NCBI GenBank assembly: GCA_034437615.1
Contig: DAOTTW010000352.1
Coordinates: 1-5,187 of the forward strand
Source: DAOTTW01 sp034437615
GTDB taxonomy: Bacteria > Chloroflexota > Anaerolineae > Aggregatilineales > Phototrophicaceae
DNA: 5,187 nucleotides
Direction: 5' to 3'
The first letter of the stretch is position 1. Each line of letters opens with the position of its first letter. A program made the position numbers and the translations under genes. The notes under the pieces were generated by a model. It worked only from the letters and a program-made list of their open reading frames with translations. It searched no databases and was not told the origin of the DNA. Shown here piece after piece: positions 1 to 4,572 of this stretch.

Positions 1-183
1 GTTTCAGTTCCCCGTAGGGATTGTGGAGTCACACGACCAGTTGGTGGAGAGACGTGGGTTCTAGGGATCGTCGTTTCAGTTCCCCGTAGGGATTGTGGAG
101 TCACACGACTCGTCATAACTGACGACCCAGAGACTGAGGAAAACGCGTTTCAGTTCCCCGTAGGGATTGTGGAGTCACACGAC
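1..183 (-). CRISPR. CRISPR array, leader-proximal end, 3 repeats and 2 spacers, truncated by the window
   Basis: Three identical 37-bp repeats lie at 1-37, 73-109 and 147-183, separated by spacers of 35 bp (38-72) and 37 bp (110-146). On the plus strand each repeat starts GTTTCAGTTCCCC and ends CACACGAC. Read on the minus strand it starts GTCGTGTGACTCC and ends ACTGAAAC, the usual form of an 8-nt crRNA 5' tag, so transcription is most likely right to left. In that direction TCCC-TACG-GGGA forms a hairpin with a cUACGg (UNCG-type) tetraloop that ends exactly before the 8-nt tag, as expected for Cas6-type cleavage at the stem base. The repeat at 147-183 is the leader-side repeat, and spacer 110-146 would be the newest. 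The array begins at base 1, so more repeats probably lie outside. Perfect repeat identity suggests an active leader end. The subtype cannot be assigned without effector genes; type III or I would fit. Confidence 0.97.
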
Positions 184-205
184 CCTTGTTTGACTCCATA
201 CGCAT

Positions 206-234
206 ATCATACCCGTATCGGGTCAAATGCGCAA
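206..234 (-). promoter_or_regulatory. Candidate array promoter, proximal
   Basis: On the minus strand TTGCGC (229-234) is followed after 17 bp by TATGAT (206-211). The -10 matches the sigma-70 consensus at 5 of 6 positions, while the -35 matches only at TTG. Transcription would start near 199, about 16 nt before the first repeat. The -35 element sits inside the inverted repeat 227-244, so a protein bound there could control it. The weak -35 keeps this tentative. Confidence 0.35.
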
Positions 235-244
235 CCCTGCGCAT
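227..244. repeat. Perfect inverted repeat in the leader
   Basis: ATGCGCA-ACCC-TGCGCAT has 7-bp perfect arms around 4 bp. Its left arm is part of the 14-bp motif that recurs at 364-377, and the candidate -35 (229-234) lies within it. It could be a protein-binding site or a small RNA hairpin. Directly beside it, ACCCG-TAT-CGGGT (211-223) is a second short palindrome. Confidence 0.6.
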
Positions 245-265
245 CGACTTAAAAATCTTCCGGGC

Positions 266-271
266 ATTATA
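266..271 (-). promoter_or_regulatory. Candidate -10 element in leader, distal
   Basis: A perfect TATAAT hexamer on the minus strand lies just downstream of a T-rich tract (272-287). No good -35 is found at 16-18 bp (CCCACC at 17 bp), and there is no TGn extension. If used, transcription would start near 259 and give a leader of about 75 nt before the first repeat. It is an alternative or addition to the proximal candidate, but chance occurrence in an A/T-rich tract is possible. Confidence 0.3.
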
Positions 272-486
272 AAAAAGAAACCAAAAACGGTGGGATCGGG
301 GTCTGTTGCGGGGCGTTTGCGGGCGCTGATAAGGGGGTTGCGGGCTGCAAAAGCGCTGCTGGACGGGTCAAATGCGCGTTTTCCGGCCTCGTGTCACGTT
401 TTCGGGGGGTCTGCAATGGTCTGTCAGCCGCTTGTTAAGCCTGAAATTAGCCTGGCGTTTGCCGTGTTGCCGCCAGCCAGAAACGC

Positions 487-512
487 AAAAACGCCAGCAA
501 AGGCGCTGGCGT
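487..512 (-). terminator. Rho-independent terminator after cas2
   Basis: On the minus strand ACGCCAGC, a 6-nt loop and GCTGGCGT form a perfect 8-bp GC-rich stem (491-512). It is followed directly by TTTT and then GCGTTT (481-490). It lies about 50 nt past the cas2 stop codon. No T-run follows on the plus strand, so it acts one way. It would end the cas operon transcript before the leader, which implies that the array has its own promoter. Confidence 0.8.
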
Positions 513-560
513 CATGGAAAAAAGGTAAAATGTAGTAGCCTGGTCGGAGACACGGGCGCG

Positions 561-839
561 TCAGATGATCTCGGCGTCCTTGAGGAAGTTCAGCTTGGCC
601 TTGTTGCCTAGCGTCCGCACGCGGCTGATGTCCGCCTGATTAAGCGGATAGAAGCGCACATCGTCCTCGTCTTCGTCGATCTCCTTACGCAGCTTGCCTT
701 CCAGCGTCATCTGCTGGCGGTCGCTGATGTCGCATTCAAACACGCTATATTGAGCACGTCTGCCGTAGCTCAGCAAGATGTTCATCACCTTGCGGCGGCG
801 CTTGTCGCTTATGATGTCGTAGCTCACAATCCAAAACAT
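561..839 (-). CDS. cas2: CRISPR-associated endoribonuclease/integration protein Cas2
   Basis: Cas2 is the small ferredoxin-fold partner that dimerises and bridges two Cas1 dimers in the spacer integration complex. The 92-aa protein starts MFWIVSYDI, with the conserved aspartate (D8) at the end of the first strand. It continues with the family pattern DKRRRKV, then YGRRAQYSVFECD near residues 26-38, and later VRFYPL and a C-terminal LG segment. This length is normal for Cas2. I chose the ATG at 839 because it puts D8 in its usual place. An upstream TTG at 863 would add eight residues (GAWGHII) that do not fit the family. The ATG lies 2 nt after the RNase HI stop codon, with only a loose GGGG about 10 nt upstream, so translation probably depends on coupling to the gene before it. 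It is the last gene of the operon, with the terminator and leader following. Confidence 0.96.
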   Translation of the reverse strand: MFWIVSYDIISDKRRRKVMNILLSYGRRAQYSVFECDISDRQQMTLEGKLRKEIDEDEDDVRFYPLNQADISRVRTLGNKAKLNFLKDAEII

Positions 840-841
840 GA

Positions 842-1276
842 TTATGTGACCCCAAGCACCCAATGACGTCCAGCAGAGGCTTCGGCAGCCAGCGTATCGG
901 CTAGCGCGTTGTCCTCACGGGGGATGTGCTTGTAGCGCACACGCGGGAAGTGGCGTGCGAGCTGGCAAGCCTGCCAGTGTAGCGGCTTCAGGTCATTACT
1001 TTTCACGGCGAAGGTGCCGAGCATCTGGTTGACCACGACCTCGCTATCGGCGCGAATCTCCACAACATCTGCTCCCAGCCGTGCTGCTATTTGTAGGCCA
1101 AGCAACACAGCAACATATTCGGCCTCGTTGTTGGTCATGCGTTGCAAGCGCTGGTTTTCCAGATGCAACAGCTTGCCTGCGGCATCCAAAATCACGACAC
1201 CTGCTCCTGCTCCTTGTGGCGTCAGTGAGCCATCGGTGTAGATGGTCAATGTACTAGAACGGGAAGTCGGGGTCAT
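842..1276 (-). CDS. RNase HI family ribonuclease in the cas operon
   Basis: RNase HI cleaves the RNA strand of RNA/DNA hybrids. The 144-aa product shows the whole active site. Counted from the chosen start these are D15 in YTDGS, E53 in TNNEAEY, D77 in RADSEVVVNQ and D127 in REDNALAD, with a histidine (H117 in YKHIPRED) where E. coli RNase HI has its catalytic loop histidine. All four carboxylates are present, so it should be active. Its length is close to stand-alone RNase HI (about 150 aa). The frame is open to 1360, but the ATG at 1276 has GAGG (1286-1289) 9 nt upstream. The ATG at 1285 directly abuts that GAGG, and the longer N-terminus lies inside the preceding gene. The start overlaps the RemA-like gene by 23 nt, which suggests translational coupling. 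Placed between an RT-cas1 pair and cas2, it likely processes RNA/cDNA hybrids made during spacer acquisition; that role is inferred. I do not recognise it as a standard cas gene. Confidence 0.93.
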   Translation of the reverse strand: MTPTSRSSTLTIYTDGSLTPQGAGAGVVILDAAGKLLHLENQRLQRMTNNEAEYVAVLLGLQIAARLGADVVEIRADSEVVVNQMLGTFAVKSNDLKPLHWQACQLARHFPRVRYKHIPREDNALADTLAAEASAGRHWVLGVT

Positions 1277-1607
1277 GGGCGTCATCCTCGTTGGCATCGG
1301 CATCTTCGTATTGCAGCAAGCGCCGCATTGGGATCGGTTCGGCTTCGTTCGCAGCGTCATCCAGCAAATCGCCGCGCCGAATCGCTGCGCTCAGCGTTTC
1401 GACTTCGTGACGTGTGATCGCCAGCATTCCGTTATCAAACACGATCAGCGAGCGCTGCGGGTAGCCATAGGTCATGTTGATAACGTTGTAGGGCGGTGTC
1501 TCTTTGAGTAAACGCTTGATGGGTGCGGATTTCAGTGACACCACCATCAGCACACGCTGCGGATTGATGCAACCACTTTCGCCCATCGACATCAGGTTGG
1601 GTATCAT
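1254..1607 (-). CDS. RemA/DUF370-like DNA-binding protein in the cas operon
   Basis: The 117-aa product matches the RemA (DUF370) family core as I remember it. The core reads NPQRVLMVVSLKSAPIKRLL, a TYG motif (MTYGYPQRSLIVFDNG), then an ITRHEVETLSAAI segment equivalent to the SAVQPETVAHRL end of RemA. RemA of Bacillus is a small DNA-binding activator of biofilm genes that forms ring-like oligomers and wraps or bends DNA. Its typical length is 85-90 aa; here a strongly acidic tail (YEDADANEDDAHDPDFPF) follows the core. The ATG at 1607 is chosen because AAGGAG (1616-1621) lies 8 nt upstream and the family begins at about this point. The open frame further up only overlaps cas1. The gap to cas1 is 13 nt, and the SD overlaps the cas1 stop. 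A job in the leader, either shaping DNA for integration or controlling transcription, is an inference. The family call is from pattern memory only. Confidence 0.72.
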   Translation of the reverse strand: MIPNLMSMGESGCINPQRVLMVVSLKSAPIKRLLKETPPYNVINMTYGYPQRSLIVFDNGMLAITRHEVETLSAAIRRGDLLDDAANEAEPIPMRRLLQYEDADANEDDAHDPDFPF

Positions 1608-1620
1608 CGGTTTCGCTCCT

Positions 1621-2616
1621 TTACTGTAATTGCACGGTTTCATAGTCGATGGCCCGGCCCTCGACAATCCAGCGCATCTGACGCGCCTGATTCTCGATCA
1701 CATTGCGATAGGCCGTCTCGCCCTGCGACATAGGATGATAGATGCGCTCCGATAGACGGTGCTCATAGGCTGCAATCAAGGTTTGGCGGCCTTCTTGCGT
1801 CAGTCGAATCGGCAAACCCGCGTCTTCAGTGGCTTCAAAGTCAGCCAGTGTGATGCCGCCCTGCATGACTAACGTCAGCACCACCACATCGCAAATAGAT
1901 GGGCGAAACTCTTCCATGACATCCAGGGCTAGCGACGGACGGTTGTCTGCTAATGCATGAAAGAAGCCAAACGATGGATCCAGACCGACCAGTTGTAGAC
2001 GTGTTTTGACATCTTTCAGCAGCAGTGTGTAGGCATAACTCAGCAGCGAGTTCGCCGGATCAGGTGGCGGATAGTATTCGCGCTTACGGAAGCCCCACTT
2101 GCGGGGAAAGAAGGTGCGCACGCCATCGAAGTAGAAAGCGGCGGCTTTGCCTTCGTAACCGCGCAGTTGATCCAGGTCACGGGCTGCTTGCACTTGCTTG
2201 AGCATATCCAGCATCCCACGTAACGCTTTTGCGGCCTGAGCGTCTTCTTCGGCGCGGCGTTGCAGCACCACCCGCTGATTGTTGATCTTGCCGACCACGA
2301 TCTGACGGGCGATTTCCAGGCTGCGTTGTGGATTGTTGCATAGGTCGATTTGCTGGCGGCGCAGGTTGGCGAACTTCGTCTCTGATCTATCGTAGCGGTA
2401 GTTGAATGTGCCCGTCGTGGTCAGAAAAACGACGTCAATGCCCTGCTTGACCATGTATTTGCCTGCTTGCGTCGTCACCTGCACATTACCCACTAGCACA
2501 AGTTGCTCAATCTGCATCAGTGGCAGCTCCTTGAGCGTATCCTTACCTTTGGTGATGTGCAGCAGGCCGCCTTTCTTGCGCACGACGGCCCCTTGCTCCT
2601 GCACATAAACTTGCAT
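1621..2616 (-). CDS. cas1: CRISPR-associated integrase Cas1
   Basis: Cas1 is the metal-dependent integrase that inserts new spacers at the leader-side repeat. The 331-aa protein has an N-terminal beta domain (about 1-85) and a helical C-terminal domain. The catalytic set is visible: E155 in YEGKAAAFYF, H220 in GFFHALADNRPSLALD, and the acidic cluster D232/E235 in LDVMEEFRP. The segment GFRKREYYPPPDPANSLLSYAYTLL (175-199) is typical of Cas1. Length is normal, with nothing broken. The start at ATG 2616 has AAAGGG (2624-2629) 7 nt upstream. The RT gene ends 15 nt before it in the same reading frame, with only one TAG between the two, so the pair looks like a split RT-Cas1. Cas1 of this kind is known to work with adjacent or fused RTs in taking up spacers from RNA. 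Confidence 0.98.
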   Translation of the reverse strand: MQVYVQEQGAVVRKKGGLLHITKGKDTLKELPLMQIEQLVLVGNVQVTTQAGKYMVKQGIDVVFLTTTGTFNYRYDRSETKFANLRRQQIDLCNNPQRSLEIARQIVVGKINNQRVVLQRRAEEDAQAAKALRGMLDMLKQVQAARDLDQLRGYEGKAAAFYFDGVRTFFPRKWGFRKREYYPPPDPANSLLSYAYTLLLKDVKTRLQLVGLDPSFGFFHALADNRPSLALDVMEEFRPSICDVVVLTLVMQGGITLADFEATEDAGLPIRLTQEGRQTLIAAYEHRLSERIYHPMSQGETAYRNVIENQARQMRWIVEGRAIDYETVQLQ

Positions 2617-2631
2617 GTCTGTGCCCTTTCG

Positions 2632-3507
2632 CTATTTGGTTTTCTGAACGGTATCGGCCTGAAAGGCGTGGCCCAGAAAGGCGAAACCTTCATCAAAGGT
2701 GACGATGCGTGTCTTGCGCATGTTCAGCTTCAGCTTGAGGTTCTCCAGTGAACGGCGTGCGACATCCAGGCTCCACACGGCAATGTCTTCTGATGTACTC
2801 AGCGTGATAAAGTCATCGGCAAAGCGCACCAGTTGCGATTGGGGCAGGGATGCCAGCATCATCTCATCGAAGCGGTGCAGGTACAGGTTCGCCAACAGCG
2901 GCGAGATCACACCGCCCTGCGAAACCGCAGCAATCGCACCCACTTCGCGGTCAATTGGCGTGTGCAGCCACTGCTCAACCAGTTGCACCACACGCTCAAC
3001 AGGCACGAGCCGCTGCACCTGTCCCAGCAACAAATCCAGGTCAATCGAGCCGAAGCAATCGCTGATGTCGGCGTCCACGACCCAGGTATAGCCAGCGTTA
3101 CGATGTTGCACCACAACACTTACAGCCTGCTTAACTGAACGACCCGGACGAAAACCGTAGCTGCAATCCAGAAAATGTGCTTCCATAATGGGCGTCAGGT
3201 AATCCACGACTACCCGTTGCGCCACCTTATCGCGCACCGACCACACTTGAATGGGCCGCAGTTTGCCGGATTTCTTCGGGATGAAGAACTGATGCACGGG
3301 TTGCGGCATGTACGTGCCGCCGATAATCTGCTGCCGCAAGCGATTGAGTTCCTGATCGAGGCGGGCGGCAAAGGCATCTAAGGTCATGCCATCTGTACCC
3401 GCCGATTTGCCACTACGCCGTACCTGGTGCCAGGCACGGCGCAGTGCATTCATGGAAAACAACCGCTCAGGCGAGTCATGACTCGTGAACGGGTTTTCCA
3501 GACGCAC
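2632..3507 (-). CDS. CRISPR-associated stand-alone reverse transcriptase, group II intron-like
   Basis: A 291-aa RNA-directed DNA polymerase. From the GTG start the motifs are SAGTDG (about 36-41), IPKKSGKLRPI (76-86), YGFRPGRS (117-124), VDADISDCF with catalytic D147, QGGVISPLLANLYL (197-210), FADD with catalytic D231/D232, KTRI (265-268) and FAFLGHAF (275-282). All three catalytic aspartates are present, so it should be active. It stops soon after motif 7. The maturase/thumb X domain, DNA-binding and HNH domains of intron RTs are absent, and no intron RNA is seen. The GTG at 3507 is favoured by GGAGG (3515-3519) 7 nt upstream; the ATG at 3453 has no SD, and the GTG at 3564 lies deep in the previous gene. 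It overlaps that gene by 32 nt and precedes cas1. It likely copies RNA-derived prespacers into DNA, as shown for other RT-Cas1 systems. Confidence 0.95.
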   Translation of the reverse strand: MRLENPFTSHDSPERLFSMNALRRAWHQVRRSGKSAGTDGMTLDAFAARLDQELNRLRQQIIGGTYMPQPVHQFFIPKKSGKLRPIQVWSVRDKVAQRVVVDYLTPIMEAHFLDCSYGFRPGRSVKQAVSVVVQHRNAGYTWVVDADISDCFGSIDLDLLLGQVQRLVPVERVVQLVEQWLHTPIDREVGAIAAVSQGGVISPLLANLYLHRFDEMMLASLPQSQLVRFADDFITLSTSEDIAVWSLDVARRSLENLKLKLNMRKTRIVTFDEGFAFLGHAFQADTVQKTK

Positions 3508-4465
3508 GATACAGCCTCCAAATCTGCGGTAGCAATTGCTTGCGGAACGAGGGCGGTGTTTCACCGAGGTAGCCCGTCACAGCATAGCCGAGGAACAGCG
3601 TGCTCAGAGCGTTGGTGAAGCGTGTGCGCCGTTGTGGGTTGCGGATGGGCAAGCGTGCGGCGAAGCGCTTGGTGTAATGCTGCGTCATCTTCACCAGCGT
3701 TTCCAGTGCAATGCGTTGGGTCTCGAATTGCTGACCGTTCTGCCCGTAAGCAGCGCAAATCTGATGCACAAATTGCATCTGAAGCACTGTGACATCCGCA
3801 TCAGCACTCAGGCTGTCATGAACAGCAGCGTCCAGCAAGTTCCGCATTAGCGGCGAGCGGAAGTGGGGCATCTGCGCTGCCAACGCCAGTCCAGTCGCAG
3901 GCGAAAGGCGCATCGTGGTCATCACAAAATCCTGACGGGCCTGTGGCAGATTCTCAGCGGTGAACGGGACGACGGGCAAGCCGACGTGCTGCGAAAACTG
4001 CATGAGCTTTTCTTGTTCACGGCGCTTTGTCGGTTGATACGGCAACAACACGACCATCGGCACACCCAATTGCTTGAGGAGCCTCAACCAGCGCAGCATA
4101 TCTTTGCTGATGCGCTTCGGTTCCTCCGATAGCACGACGATCATATCCATGCCGTCGAGTTCGTACAGCTCGTCACCTGCAATGCGCGGATTGCGCGGCA
4201 ACATGATGCGCTGCACGAGGCGTGATTGCAGGCTGCCATCGTTCAACAGGGCGGGTAGGTCTGCGTTTTCCTCAATGCTGACCAGGGCGATACGGCTCAT
4301 CATCGCCTTGCGCACCGGGTCAAACGAGGGGGACAATGGCTGTGGCGGCAGGTTATGCACACCGGGAACAGGTTCATCCAGCGTCTGTAAGTCCATATCG
4401 CTGACATCAACATCAGCGCTGGTGGCCTGTTTGCGAGAAACGAATACTGAGGGTAATGAAACCAT
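3476..4465 (-). CDS. Degenerate GTPase-like protein with DUF697-like C-terminus, operon leader gene
   Basis: I do not recognise this 329-aa protein as a named cas gene. From the ATG at 4465, residues 1-50 are low in order and rich in S, D and P. Residues 105-175 look like the second half of a G domain: DMIVVLSEEP, GVPMVVLLPYQP where NKxD would be, and VGLPVVPFTAEN where the SAK motif would be. No Walker A/P-loop GxxxxGKS/T is present, so GTP binding is doubtful. Residues 200-300 (VLQMQFVHQICAAYG, then LPIRNPQRRTRFTNALSTLFLGYAVTGYL) resemble DUF697, found in membrane-associated GTPase-like proteins. The LFLGYAVTGYL stretch is weakly hydrophobic, and no clear transmembrane helix is seen. The ATG at 4465 has AAGGAG 7 nt upstream, while the GTG at 4495 has none. 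It overlaps the RT by 32 nt, which ties it to the adaptation operon. The function is unknown. Confidence 0.8.
   Translation of the reverse strand: MVSLPSVFVSRKQATSADVDVSDMDLQTLDEPVPGVHNLPPQPLSPSFDPVRKAMMSRIALVSIEENADLPALLNDGSLQSRLVQRIMLPRNPRIAGDELYELDGMDMIVVLSEEPKRISKDMLRWLRLLKQLGVPMVVLLPYQPTKRREQEKLMQFSQHVGLPVVPFTAENLPQARQDFVMTTMRLSPATGLALAAQMPHFRSPLMRNLLDAAVHDSLSADADVTVLQMQFVHQICAAYGQNGQQFETQRIALETLVKMTQHYTKRFAARLPIRNPQRRTRFTNALSTLFLGYAVTGYLGETPPSFRKQLLPQIWRLYRASGKPVHES
3515..3519 (-). promoter_or_regulatory. Shine-Dalgarno site that sets the RT start
   Basis: GGAGG on the minus strand lies 7 nt before the GTG at 3507. It is inside the end of the preceding gene, so the RT is translated from an overlapping site and is probably coupled to the upstream gene. 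It is the strongest ribosome site near any possible RT start. Confidence 0.75.
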
Positions 4466-4572
4466 AGTTGCACTCCTTGTGTTTTGCGATGTCACAAGGA
4501 TGCCAGATATGGTCGTTGGCGTTGTGCTGGAACAGCAGGGTCTTCACCCTATTGCAGTAGGGACGCGATGTG
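4466..4572. other. Intergenic gap between the Uma2 gene and the cas operon
   Basis: This 107-bp gap holds the AAGGAG ribosome site of the GTPase-like gene (4473-4478) and a short AGGGT-CTTC-ACCCT hairpin (4537-4550). The hairpin lacks a following T-run. I see no convincing -35/-10 pair on the minus strand. Whether the cas operon starts here or is read through from the Uma2 gene cannot be decided from the sequence. Confidence 0.5.

Larger units (their letters stand above)
219..377. repeat. 14-bp direct repeat pair in the leader
   Basis: CGGGTCAAATGCGC occurs exactly at 219-232 and at 364-377, 145 bp apart. The flanks differ, so only the motif is shared. A 14-bp exact match in about 300 bp is unlikely by chance and suggests a binding site used twice in the leader. 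Confidence 0.6.
184..486 (-). promoter_or_regulatory. CRISPR leader region
   Basis: This gene-free stretch lies between the operon terminator and the leader-side repeat, upstream of the array in its inferred reading direction. It contains an A/T-rich tract (250-288) and several short repeats. These are the perfect inverted repeats ACCCG-TAT-CGGGT (211-223) and ATGCGCA-ACCC-TGCGCAT (227-244), a 14-bp direct repeat CGGGTCAAATGCGC (219-232 and 364-377), and three TTGCGGG heptamers (306-312, 317-323, 338-344). I see no coding potential: the frames that stay open here are low-complexity, lack homology I can recognise, and run into the antisense of cas2. Its role would be to carry the array promoter and the docking signals for Cas1-Cas2. 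The inner boundary at the first repeat is certain; the outer boundary is not. Confidence 0.75.

Noticed and set aside
364..369. TTGACC on the minus strand in the second copy of the 14-bp motif as a -35
   Set aside because: No acceptable -10 is found 15-19 bp downstream. The first copy (221-226) likewise lacks a good -10 at the right distance.
227..611. Plus-strand open frames in the leader and over the cas2 end
   Set aside because: They consist of biased Arg/Ala/Lys-rich text with no family pattern, lie over leader repeats and the terminator, and run antisense into cas2. Their starts lack ribosome sites in a window where all real genes are on the minus strand.
1277..1360. Longer RNase HI with 28 extra N-terminal residues
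   Set aside because: The extension lies entirely in the RemA-like gene, is low-complexity (Met/Pro/Thr) and precedes the normal first strand of the RNase H fold. The SD points to the ATG at 1276.
2699..3138. Plus-strand open frames over the RT gene
   Set aside because: They are antisense to conserved RT motifs (FADD, QGGVISPLLANLYL) and have no recognisable domain.
2632..3507. A group II intron or retron
   Set aside because: No intron domain V-like structure or splice context is seen around the RT, maturase and endonuclease domains are absent, and there is no retron msr/msd-like RNA upstream. The RT lies within overlapping cas operon genes.
4537..4550. Hairpin AGGGT-CTTC-ACCCT as a terminator after the Uma2 gene
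   Set aside because: The stem is only 5 bp and no T-run follows on either strand.
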